Source: an uncultured Bacilli bacterium (lineage in GTDB: Bacteria; Bacillota_I; Bacilli_A; RF39; UBA660). Taken from it: 64,000 nt of DNA. Numbering within the stretch: the first letter of the stretch is position 1; every line of letters starts with the position of its first letter. Made by a program: the position numbers and the translations under genes. Positions 53,005-62,489 of this stretch are shown piece by piece. Below the pieces are notes generated by a model. It ran no database searches. It saw only the letters and a program-made list of their open reading frames with translations, and was not told the origin of the DNA. The stretch lies in contig CAKPNA010000007.1 in assembly GCA_934168275.1 (NCBI GenBank), positions 5,993 to 69,992 of the forward strand, given 5' to 3'.

Positions 53005-54486
53005 ATGAAATATACAAGTATATGGGAAGATACCATTAAAAGAAATAGTTATCCACAACTAAAAAAAGATATATCCACAGATGTGTTGATAATTGGGCTA
53101 GGCATAACCGGTTTATCCACAGCCTACCAATTACGAGATAGTAAATTAAATATTGTGGCTGTTGATAGTCGTCAAATGGGAAGCGGTACTACATCAAGAA
53201 CCACAGGCAAATTAACCTACTTACAAAATGATATATATTCTTACTTATCAAAAAATATTAATAAAAAGACTGCTACTAACTATTTAGAATCTCAACTAGA
53301 AGCTATTAAAATAGTTAAAGACATAATAAAAGATAATAACATTAACTGCGATTTAGAAAAAGTTCCATCATATGTTTGGGCCAATAATAAAGATCAAATA
53401 AATATGGTTATTAAAGAAAAAGAATTTCTAAAAAATAATAAAATTAAAGTAAATACCCACAATAAAATACCTCTAATAGGTAATAAATATGGAATATCTG
53501 TATCTGACACTTACTATTTTAATCCCTTGAAATATCTAACTGCGCTAAGTAATATTGTCAAAAGATACACCAAAATCTATGAAAATACCACCATTACTGA
53601 TATAACAAAAGATAAAGATAATTATATATGCCTAACTAAAAATAATAATAAAATAATAGCTAAAAAAGTAATTATTGCTTGTCATTATCCATTCTTTGTA
53701 TTTTCATATCTTATGCCCTTAAAAGCATATATTGAAAAATCATATTTAAGCGCCACTAAAGTAAAAGATAACAAAAAAGTATCTATGATAAGTATAAGTA
53801 AACCAACTACTTCACTAAGATACTACCATAACTCTGATAACAACAATAATTATTTATTACTATTAAAAAAATCACATAACTTAGGACTAGATAATAATGA
53901 TAATAAAAACTTTAATTATTTATCTAAACATTTAGAAAAATATCCCGGTAAGGTAGAATATTTATGGTCCAACCAAGATTTAATAACTAGCGATAGATTA
54001 CCATATATTGGTCAAATTCAAAAGAACAATAACAATTTACTAATAGCAACCGGCTATAATACTTGGGGTATGACAAATGGAACGATAGCAGGTCAAGTAG
54101 TTGCTGATATAATTCAAAACAAATATAACAACTATGAAGAACTATTTAACCCCTTAAGAAAAATAAATAAAGCCAAATTAATAAACACCCCCGTTAATAT
54201 AGTAAGTAGTATTGTCTCTTATCTAACATCAATTATTAATAAAAACAAGTCTTGGTATAATGAACAAGTAGAAATAAAGAATATTAATGGACAAAGTGTT
54301 GGTATATATACTGATGAAAAAGGTATTAAACATCAAGTAAAAAATAAATGCCCTCATCTAGGATGTAAACTAGTTTTTAATAGTAAAGAAAAAAGTTGGG
54401 ATTGCCCATGTCATGGCTCTAGATTTGATATTGATGGTAATGTCATTGAAGGCCCATCAAGATATAATATAAAAATAATAAAATAG
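53005..54486 (+). CDS. FAD-dependent oxidoreductase with C-terminal Rieske domain (YhfW-like)
   Basis: 493 residues. N-terminal dinucleotide-binding motif VLIIGLGITGLSTAYQL (about 28-44) of the DAO (glycine oxidase-like) family with SGTTSRTTGKLTYLQ, and a C-terminal Rieske [2Fe-2S] site CPHLGC ... CPCHGS. The layout equals B. subtilis YhfW; substrate unknown. AAAGGAG SD. The first 120 bases of the gene carry four DnaA-box-like sequences, which the coding sequence does not obviously require. Confidence 0.9.
   Translation: MKYTSIWEDTIKRNSYPQLKKDISTDVLIIGLGITGLSTAYQLRDSKLNIVAVDSRQMGSGTTSRTTGKLTYLQNDIYSYLSKNINKKTATNYLESQLEAIKIVKDIIKDNNINCDLEKVPSYVWANNKDQINMVIKEKEFLKNNKIKVNTHNKIPLIGNKYGISVSDTYYFNPLKYLTALSNIVKRYTKIYENTTITDITKDKDNYICLTKNNNKIIAKKVIIACHYPFFVFSYLMPLKAYIEKSYLSATKVKDNKKVSMISISKPTTSLRYYHNSDNNNNYLLLLKKSHNLGLDNNDNKNFNYLSKHLEKYPGKVEYLWSNQDLITSDRLPYIGQIQKNNNNLLIATGYNTWGMTNGTIAGQVVADIIQNKYNNYEELFNPLRKINKAKLINTPVNIVSSIVSYLTSIINKNKSWYNEQVEIKNINGQSVGIYTDEKGIKHQVKNKCPHLGCKLVFNSKEKSWDCPCHGSRFDIDGNVIEGPSRYNIKIIK
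53049..53121. promoter_or_regulatory. Cluster of four DnaA-box-like sites
   Basis: TTATCCACA at 53049-53057 and 53113-53121 (perfect), ATATCCACA at 53071-53079 and, on the minus strand, TTATCAACA at 53092-53084. The middle two make up the 21-bp motif. All lie in coding sequence. Confidence 0.55.
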
Positions 54487-54488
54487 TA

Positions 54489-54517
54489 TAGACAAAAGTA
54501 ATAATATTTGCGATAAT
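54489..54517 (+). promoter_or_regulatory. Promoter of the FemAB-like gene
   Basis: TAGACA (54489-54494), 17-bp spacer, TGCGATAAT (GATAAT 54512-54517). Confidence 0.6.
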
Positions 54518-54534
54518 TTTATAGGAGTGATATC

Positions 54535-55788
54535 ATGAAATTTATAGATAATTTAGATAAAGAAGAATATATAGAGTTTTTTAATAATTTTAAATATAGT
54601 CATTTTATGCAATCTTACCCATGGGGACTAGCTATGGAAGAAACAAGAGGTAAAAAAGCTATTTATGTTGGACTTAAAGATAATAAAAATAAATTAGTAG
54701 CGGCTTCATTACTTCTTAAAAAAGAAATGCCTTTTGGATACTGCTACTACTACGCTTCACGTGGTTATTTAATTGACTTTAATGATACTAAACTAGTAAA
54801 AACATTTACTGAAGAAATGAAAAAATTCCTAAAAAGGACTAAAGGAATATATGTTAAAATTAACCCCGAAATAATGTATCAAGAAATAAATGATGATGGT
54901 AGTAGAAGAGAAAATGGTAAAAACAACTTTAAAATATTTAATAATTTAATAAATTTAGGATATATTCATCAAGGATTTGTAAAATTATACGAAAATAACG
55001 AACCAAGATACACTTTTCGCAGATATTATGAAAAATATAAAAGTATGGAAGAAATAGATAATAGTATATCTAAAACATTTATGCAAACAGTAAGAAGAAG
55101 TTATGCTTATAATTTAAAAATTAATTTTGATAGTAATGTTGATAACTTCTGGGAATTAAATAAATCTAATGCTAAAAAAGATGATTTTATTCAATACTCA
55201 GACAACTTCTATAAAACACTATATAAATATGGTAGAGAATATAATAATCTATTAGTATTTGATGTATCGGTTAATGGTAAAAAATTATATCAAGATACCC
55301 TAGATAGTTATAATAAAATAAAAGAAGACTTTTCTAACAATTTAATAAGTAAGAAAAATAAAGCTGATAGTCAAGATAAATTAACAAGATTAGAAAAAGA
55401 ACTAGATATATTTAAAGAATATAAAGATCAAGATGATATGGTTATATGCTCATTAATAAATGGAATAGCTAATGATATGATGTGGACTATGTATATAGGT
55501 AATAATAAATTAGGAGAATACTTATTTGCCGTTAACCGTATCTATTATGAAACAATAAAATACTGCTACGAACATAAATATCGTTTCTTAGATTTATATG
55601 GAACAGTAGGGGATGTTAATACTAAATATAAAAACTTAGGCGGACTACATGCCTATAAGAAAAAATATGGTGATACCTATATTGAATTTATTGGAGAATT
55701 TGACTTAGTAGGTAATAAGTTTATGTATAAAGCATTACCCAAATTATTGGGAGTATATCGTTATATAAGAAAGAAAATTAGCAAGTAA
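54535..55788 (+). CDS. FemAB-family peptidyltransferase
   Basis: 417 residues. Two GNAT-like halves split by a long helical hairpin (about 265-305: YNKIKEDFSNNLISKKNKAD and following), the FemA/FemX arm. The HFMQSYPWGLAMEETRGKK start and the end LDLYGTVGDVNTKYKNLGGLHAYKKKYG are diagnostic. These enzymes add amino acids from aminoacyl-tRNA to the lipid II stem peptide to build cross-bridges, so the organism probably makes a wall, unlike true Mollicutes. The residue added is unknown. Confidence 0.92.
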   Translation: MKFIDNLDKEEYIEFFNNFKYSHFMQSYPWGLAMEETRGKKAIYVGLKDNKNKLVAASLLLKKEMPFGYCYYYASRGYLIDFNDTKLVKTFTEEMKKFLKRTKGIYVKINPEIMYQEINDDGSRRENGKNNFKIFNNLINLGYIHQGFVKLYENNEPRYTFRRYYEKYKSMEEIDNSISKTFMQTVRRSYAYNLKINFDSNVDNFWELNKSNAKKDDFIQYSDNFYKTLYKYGREYNNLLVFDVSVNGKKLYQDTLDSYNKIKEDFSNNLISKKNKADSQDKLTRLEKELDIFKEYKDQDDMVICSLINGIANDMMWTMYIGNNKLGEYLFAVNRIYYETIKYCYEHKYRFLDLYGTVGDVNTKYKNLGGLHAYKKKYGDTYIEFIGEFDLVGNKFMYKALPKLLGVYRYIRKKISK

Positions 55789-55817
55789 AAACAAGGAACT
55801 AGTCCTTGTCTTTTTTA
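55789..55817. terminator. Bidirectional terminator after the FemAB-like gene
   Basis: ACAAGGA (55791-55797) / TCCTTGT (55803-55809), 5-base loop; T run to the right, A run to the left serving the convergent gene. Confidence 0.8.
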
Positions 55818-56246
55818 TAAGTAATTCTTAAGTTCTTCAATACTTCTTTCTTGCATTTCAATAAACTTATTAACAATATCTAAAACTTCTTTATCTATTT
55901 TCTTGTTATTATATATCTTTCTTCCTTCAATAATACCCATATCAGTACCCTGAATCAAAAGTTCAGCAATCTTTGAATTACTATGATTAGTAAGCGTCTT
56001 CATTTCCACACCATACCAAGTCATTAACTTAGTCATAGTATTTGTTTCATGAGGCTTATCTTCACTATTATATTTTTTATAAACAGACTTAATTTTCTCT
56101 GAAATATTTTTATATTTATCACGCTGTTTTTCTAGCAACTCTTTAAAATCATTATCTTCTACCTTATCTAAAACAAAAGAAATAGCATCAATTCCCATAC
56201 TAGCACCTTTACTAATCTCATCAAGAGCATTTATATTCTCTTCCAC
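55815..56246 (-). CDS. Unknown helical bundle protein (ferritin-like appearance)
   Basis: 143 residues from a GTG at 56246 (EENINALDEISKGASMG), seven bases after AGAGAGG. An ATG 28 codons earlier would add an unrelated hydrophobic start and is disfavoured. Four amphipathic helices are visible, including a WYGVEMKTL segment in helix 3, a layout similar to ferritin-like or DUF2383 proteins, but the metal ligands are not clearly conserved. Not recognised. Convergent with the FemAB gene, divergent from tspO. Confidence 0.55.
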   Translation of the reverse strand: MEENINALDEISKGASMGIDAISFVLDKVEDNDFKELLEKQRDKYKNISEKIKSVYKKYNSEDKPHETNTMTKLMTWYGVEMKTLTNHSNSKIAELLIQGTDMGIIEGRKIYNNKKIDKEVLDIVNKFIEMQERSIEELKNYL

Positions 56247-56376
56247 AATAATTCCTCTCTTTCTTAAGATATTTATATCTTCACTTGTTATTATAAACAT
56301 CCAAATAAATTTTATACTTAAACATTTCATAAAATATTATTAAATTACATAAACTAAAAATGAAAGGAATATATTT

Positions 56377-56829
56377 ATGAAATTAAGCCAAAAATTATTA
56401 TATATATTAACACCTCTAATTGGTGGAAGTATAGTAGGACTAATTATCAATAAATCTATAGATTATAACTATCTAGTTAACCCACCATTATCTCCACCAT
56501 CTTATTTATTTCCAATAGTATGGAGTATCTTATATTCACTAATAGGTACATCATACTATATATATAGAAAGAATAATAATGATGATTCTCTAACTATAAG
56601 ACTATATTATATCCAATTAATATTAAACTATTTATGGTCTATAATATTCTTCACTCTAAAATTACGTACTCTAGCAGTTATCTGGATAATTATACTAGCT
56701 ATAACTATTATTTACCTAATGATAAGATTCTATAAAGAAGAAATAACAAGTTTCTATTTGTTTATTCCATATATATTATGGGTATTATTTGCTACATATT
56801 TAAATATAGGGATAATTGTTTTAAACTAA
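56377..56829 (+). CDS. tspO: TspO/MBR family membrane protein
   Basis: 150 residues, five membrane helices. The signature NPPLSPPSYLFPIVWSILY (usually PP.W.F..VW...Y) and LNYLWSIIFF, then WVLFATYLNI, identify TspO, which binds porphyrins and other ligands. Typical Trp at P-P-x-W is Tyr here. AAAGGAAT SD is a little distant. No neighbours with a related role. Confidence 0.9.
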   Translation: MKLSQKLLYILTPLIGGSIVGLIINKSIDYNYLVNPPLSPPSYLFPIVWSILYSLIGTSYYIYRKNNNDDSLTIRLYYIQLILNYLWSIIFFTLKLRTLAVIWIIILAITIIYLMIRFYKEEITSFYLFIPYILWVLFATYLNIGIIVLN

Positions 56830-56869
56830 AATATATTAGAAAAATATATTAGAAATTAACAATAATCAG

Positions 56870-56898
56870 TTGACAATATAACTAAAATATAGTAATAT
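56870..56898 (+). promoter_or_regulatory. Promoter of the tRNA-Gly gene
   Basis: TTGACA (56870-56875), 17-bp spacer, TAATAT (56893-56898); start point about 12 bases before the tRNA. Confidence 0.75.
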
Positions 56899-56916
56899 TT
56901 ATATTGCAAGTGATTT

Positions 56917-56990
56917 GCAGATGTAGTTTAATGGTAGAACTTCAGCCTTCCAAGCTGACCACGGGAGTTCGATTCTCCTCATCTGCTCCA
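56917..56990 (+). tRNA. tRNA-Gly (anticodon TCC)
   Basis: 74 bases with CCA encoded. Acceptor GCAGATG/CATCTGC, anticodon stem TCAGC/GCTGA with loop CTTCCAA (anticodon 56949-56951), T arm GGAG-TTCGATT-CTCC. The 3' end borders the accessory region. Confidence 0.97.
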
Positions 56991-57027
56991 TAAGGTAAAA
57001 TCGTCGCACCAATGTGACGTTAATGAT

Positions 57028-57057
57028 TAAATCAATCTGAAAAGATTGATTTTTTTG
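57028..57057 (+). terminator. Intrinsic terminator after tRNA-Gly
   Basis: AAATCAATCT (57029-57038), GAAA loop, AGATTGATTT (57043-57052), T run. Confidence 0.85.
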
Positions 57058-57088
57058 TGCGTTATTGCAAAGAAAGGTGTGATGTGAT

Positions 57089-57361
57089 ATGATTAAAATA
57101 ATTAAAAAGAAAATCAATATGAGTGATGAACTCAAAGCCAAAATTAATTGGTCTTGCAAATTTAATAACAGCCCCTACCAGATTATTGAGGGTCACCTAA
57201 GAATTGTGGAACATACAAATCTAGCGTATGTTGAGCCACACAAAGTAATTATTGGAGATACACTATATTTATTCTTCAATGAACAAAAACATTTTTATAT
57301 TGGGAATTTAAAGAAGAAAATCCCTATTGCTGATTTATCAGACTACATAGCAAGGCATTAA
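57089..57361 (+). CDS. Unknown small protein preceding the recombinase
   Basis: 90 residues, not recognised. Begins Lys/Ile-rich and continues as a compact beta-rich domain (INWSCKFNNSPYQIIEGHLR, VEPHKVIIGDTLYLFFNEQKHFYIGNL). AAAGGTGTGATGTGAT lies upstream; an internal Met at codon 11 is an alternative start. It lies between the tRNA and the recombinase and is followed by its own terminator, so it is probably an element-borne accessory gene. Function unknown. Confidence 0.6.
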   Translation: MIKIIKKKINMSDELKAKINWSCKFNNSPYQIIEGHLRIVEHTNLAYVEPHKVIIGDTLYLFFNEQKHFYIGNLKKKIPIADLSDYIARH

Positions 57362-57409
57362 TTAATTGAGAGTTTATATACTCCCATAATATTGGTTTAT
57401 TTTGTCGTG

Positions 57410-59332
<1,923 letters not shown>

Positions 59333-59335
59333 ATT

Positions 59336-59698
59336 ATGGAATTAAAATATATAAAAACTGGTGATTATGAATTACCAAATTTGACTTTAAATGATAATAA
59401 AAAAGAAACAATTAATAAGTATGGAATGTTAAGACTTGATTATTTAAAAGAACATAAAAAAGCACTTTACACTTCACTTTTAATGAAAGATGAACTTACT
59501 AATCATCTTATTTCAGTAAGTAAAGATGCAGAAGACTTATTAAATGCTTTGATGGAAAATTATAAAAAATCAGATGAAAAACTATCTGAAAAAAGTAAAG
59601 AAACAAACCAATTTGAATGGGTAAAATTAATGAATAATTATAAAAATACAGCAGAAGAAATAGTATTAAAAGAATTAATTTATACAGAAAATGTGTGA
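59336..59698 (+). CDS. tnpV: TnpV transposon protein
   Basis: 120 residues. The pattern MELKYI.TGDY.LPNLTL, KYGMLRLDYLKEHKKALYTSLLM, and the C-terminal EWVKLMNNYKNTAEEIVLKELIY matches TnpV of Tn4451/Tn4453-type elements, whose role is not known. Begins three bases after the recombinase stop in the same transcript. The TGA stop lies inside an 18-bp perfect palindrome that may serve as terminator. Confidence 0.85.
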   Translation: MELKYIKTGDYELPNLTLNDNKKETINKYGMLRLDYLKEHKKALYTSLLMKDELTNHLISVSKDAEDLLNALMENYKKSDEKLSEKSKETNQFEWVKLMNNYKNTAEEIVLKELIYTENV

Positions 59699-59711
59699 GT
59701 ACGTACTCACA
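59694..59711. repeat. 18-bp perfect palindrome at the tnpV stop
   Basis: TGTGAGTAC-GTACTCACA, followed by ATATTTT. Could act as a terminator or as a protein-binding or transfer-related site ahead of the ribbon-helix-helix gene. Confidence 0.6.
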
Positions 59712-59805
59712 TATTTTGTCTGGCAAGCACTGAATTTATACTCCCGTACAAATTCTAATATGGGAATTCCCATACCCTTAATGTTTAGAAAGGAGATTTT
59801 AAATT

Positions 59806-60177
59806 ATGAGAATAAGAAATAATAAAGTTAATGTATTTTTAAGTGATGATGAAAAATTTATTTTAAAAAGAGATGCTTCAAAATTAAACTTATCTCAATC
59901 TGAATATATTAGAAATTTAATTGTAGGATATGAGATTAAAATTCCAGAAGTTAAAGAAGAACCTACGCCTAAAAAAGAGGAATATATTATAGAGAATGTT
60001 GTTAAAGCACTAGAAGAAAATATTGAATGCTTAATCAAAGTAAAAAATATATTTCACTATCTTGGATATTTTGAAGATGAGAGAGCAATCGGTACTAAAA
60101 TTGAATATTTAAAATTACAAAATACTACACTAAAAAAATATGTACTACCTGAAAATGATAAAGACAATGCCATCTAA
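59806..60177 (+). CDS. Ribbon-helix-helix MobC-like mobilisation accessory protein
   Basis: 123 residues. The N-terminal NKVNVFLSDDEKFILKRDASKLNLSQSEYIRNLIVG is a ribbon-helix-helix as in MobC-type relaxosome proteins; the rest is helical and charged. Such genes are normally followed by a MobA relaxase, but here the next frame is on the other strand and overlaps by four bases, so the mobilisation region is cut or rearranged. AAAGGAG SD. It could instead be a plain DNA-binding regulator. Confidence 0.65.
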   Translation: MRIRNNKVNVFLSDDEKFILKRDASKLNLSQSEYIRNLIVGYEIKIPEVKEEPTPKKEEYIIENVVKALEENIECLIKVKNIFHYLGYFEDERAIGTKIEYLKLQNTTLKKYVLPENDKDNAI

Positions 60178-60196
60178 GCATTGTCTTGTTTTTTTG
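60161..60196. terminator. Shared bidirectional terminator holding both stop codons
   Basis: Perfect 10-bp stem AAGACAATGC (60161-60170) / GCATTGTCTT (60178-60187) with a 7-base loop that contains the stops of both convergent genes; T run follows. Confidence 0.8.
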
Positions 60197-61628
60197 TTAC
60201 CACTTTTAGTACATCAATATATTCATCAGAATATGTTTGGGTTAATTGTATTAACAATAAGAATAAATCATATGCAACTGTCTTTGTAAAAATACTATCC
60301 TCTTCTCGATGAGATAATTTATTTCTATAGTTCTCATAATCTTCTTCATTTAATAATTGAGAACATTTATTTATTAAGTTAATTCCAATTAAATTTTCTT
60401 CTTTAATTTTTGTAATGGTTTCAGTTAAGTTTAAAGTAACTTGATATTTAGGATCTGTGTTTTTATTAGTATACTCGGGAATCCCATTTAGAGTTAATAC
60501 ATTTCTTAATAATTTTTCAAAATTAGGTATTATTATATATATAAAGATGGCATATTCTTTATCTAAAAAGAACGTTATTGCTTTTTCTATATGAACTTTA
60601 TCTTCTTCAAAAATCAATTTTGAATTTAATAATGAATCTATTAAATCTTCTTTATTATATTCACTATCTAAAAAGCCATTAATTGCCGGTTCAATTGTCA
60701 TTTTTCTGTGCATCTCCCTTCCCATTAAATTAGTTTTTTGCTCCCAACTTTCTGATTTTACTACCTTTTTCCCTGAAAAAGTAACTATACTGCAATGGTC
60801 TATTAAAGATGGGCCACGCGATTTCTTTTTTTCTTCTACATAGAAAGGATTGTATATATAATTGTGTTTTCCAAATCCAATAAATTGTATTATAGTGCAT
60901 AATGCTCTTATTCTATCAGAAATATCTTTTATAGTATTTTTAATAAATAAATATATAGTTTGTTCATGTTTGTATAATTCTTTTTGTAAATCTGTATCTC
61001 CTAATTCAAATTCTTGAACTCCCATTTCATCCATTACAGAATTTATGTTATTATTATAAAATTCTAATGCCTCTTGATACTTTTTCTTTGCTCCGATTTC
61101 TTTATATTTTGGTAGTGCTAAGCAAACCCAATGATTTGCTCTAATTCCAGTATTGTTTTTTGCTTGTATCATACATGCATCAGCATATTTTTCTCTATAT
61201 TTCAATTTATCTACATTATTTAATTCAATTACATCTTCTAAGAAATTACATATACTTCTTAAAGATAGTTCGCTATTTTCTTTTAAATAGTAGTCTATAC
61301 ATTCATCTATATATGTTTCTTTTTCGCCTTTAGTTTTCAAAAATAATAAGTAAGGGATTGCTAGATGGAATCTTGCTTGTATTAATTCATTGCTTAATCT
61401 ATATATTAATGATTTAGTTTTATCGTATTCATAATTATATTTATGAGAAATACCTAAGATTATTTTAATATCTATAATTTCTTTTGTATTAAACTCAGTT
61501 AAATGATAATTTAAATAGTAGTTATATAACTTCTTATAAAGTTCAATATTTGCGTTATAATTGTGTGTATTAATATATTCTTTTACTTTTTCATAACTAA
61601 ACATACCAGTATAGTCAATATTTAACAT
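60174..61628 (-). CDS. HEPN-like protein with Rx4H motif (DUF4209-like)
   Basis: 484 residues, mostly helical. The C-terminal part (about 345-470) resembles the end of DUF4209 proteins: FFLDKEYAIFIYIIIPNFEK, LLRNVLTLNGIPEY, then ...YENYRNKLSHRE. The RNKLSH at 435-440 fits the Rx4-6H motif of HEPN RNases (Arg435, His440). No membrane segment. HEPN RNases often serve in abortive infection or toxin systems, which would suit mobile-element cargo, but no antitoxin is adjacent and the role is inferred. AAAAGGAG SD. Last gene of the MATE-EamA operon. Confidence 0.6.
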   Translation of the reverse strand: MLNIDYTGMFSYEKVKEYINTHNYNANIELYKKLYNYYLNYHLTEFNTKEIIDIKIILGISHKYNYEYDKTKSLIYRLSNELIQARFHLAIPYLLFLKTKGEKETYIDECIDYYLKENSELSLRSICNFLEDVIELNNVDKLKYREKYADACMIQAKNNTGIRANHWVCLALPKYKEIGAKKKYQEALEFYNNNINSVMDEMGVQEFELGDTDLQKELYKHEQTIYLFIKNTIKDISDRIRALCTIIQFIGFGKHNYIYNPFYVEEKKKSRGPSLIDHCSIVTFSGKKVVKSESWEQKTNLMGREMHRKMTIEPAINGFLDSEYNKEDLIDSLLNSKLIFEEDKVHIEKAITFFLDKEYAIFIYIIIPNFEKLLRNVLTLNGIPEYTNKNTDPKYQVTLNLTETITKIKEENLIGINLINKCSQLLNEEDYENYRNKLSHREEDSIFTKTVAYDLFLLLIQLTQTYSDEYIDVLKVVTKKQDNA

Positions 61629-61640
61629 TTTTAACTCCTT

Positions 61641-62486
61641 TTAGAACAATTTAATTAAACAAATACCAATGCCGGCTAAAACTATTCCAATTATATTTTT
61701 TATACTTGGTTTCTTTTTCTTCCTTAATAAGAATGCTGTAACTGTAATAAAAATTAATGAGATAGGAGAAACAAATGTTGATAGAGTTACAGAATTACTA
61801 GATAAGTAATTATTGATATATGTATATGTAAATCCAAAACTTTGTTGTAATAAAATCAAACCAAACATTCCAAGTGAGATATTATTTTCTTTTTTATAAG
61901 GTTTATATATTGGTGTAAATAGTAATGTCAACAATAAATTTAATAATAATATAAAAATTCCATTAGACCAATATTTTAAAATATTATAAATTACATACCC
62001 CATAATTACATCTGAAATTATTCTTATTACTAAATCTTTTTGAATTTTCTTTATATTAACTTTTACATTATAAGTTAGAATTACACCAACAATAATTAAA
62101 ATTATAGATAACAATTTTAATATGGTAAAAGTTTGAATTCCTAAAACTATATCAATAAAGAAGCATATGATAAGAGTTACTGACATATAGGTTTTAAATT
62201 CGTATGGTTCTAGTTTTCTATAACAACCAACAAATGATTTTTGTTTTATATACCTTAAAAAGGCTGCCATTAATAATAATATAATTACGATATAATTAAA
62301 GCAAAATTTATAATTATTTGTTTTAATTTCTAAAAATAAAGATATTAATGCAAAGGGTATCATTGTTAAACACATATAGTAGAAATAATTTTTTCTGGAT
62401 ATTCCATTATCAATTATTTTTTTATCTACATATGTACCTATAGTTGATAAAATTGCGCTTAATAATATTAAATAACTAAAATTCAT
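61641..62486 (-). CDS. EamA-type transporter (drug/metabolite superfamily)
   Basis: 281 residues, ten membrane helices in two five-helix halves. The C-terminal half has the family's TLSTFVSPISLIFITVTAFLLR and IGIVLAGIGICLIKL features. These proteins usually export metabolites; the substrate is unknown. Begins three bases after the MATE gene and is followed 12 bases later by the HEPN-like gene, so all three are one operon. Confidence 0.83.
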   Translation of the reverse strand: MNFSYLILLSAILSTIGTYVDKKIIDNGISRKNYFYYMCLTMIPFALISLFLEIKTNNYKFCFNYIVIILLLMAAFLRYIKQKSFVGCYRKLEPYEFKTYMSVTLIICFFIDIVLGIQTFTILKLLSIILIIVGVILTYNVKVNIKKIQKDLVIRIISDVIMGYVIYNILKYWSNGIFILLLNLLLTLLFTPIYKPYKKENNISLGMFGLILLQQSFGFTYTYINNYLSSNSVTLSTFVSPISLIFITVTAFLLRKKKKPSIKNIIGIVLAGIGICLIKLF

Positions 62487-62489
62487 AGT

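Noticed and set aside
53049..53121. Chromosomal origin of replication
   Set aside because: DnaA-like boxes are present, but no dnaA, dnaN or AT-rich unwinding region with tandem repeats is nearby and the boxes are inside a gene.
56917..57060. Element integrated into the tRNA-Gly 3' end with a duplicated att site
   Set aside because: I saw no second copy of the tRNA end in the window, and large serine recombinases usually do not use tRNA ends; proximity may be chance.
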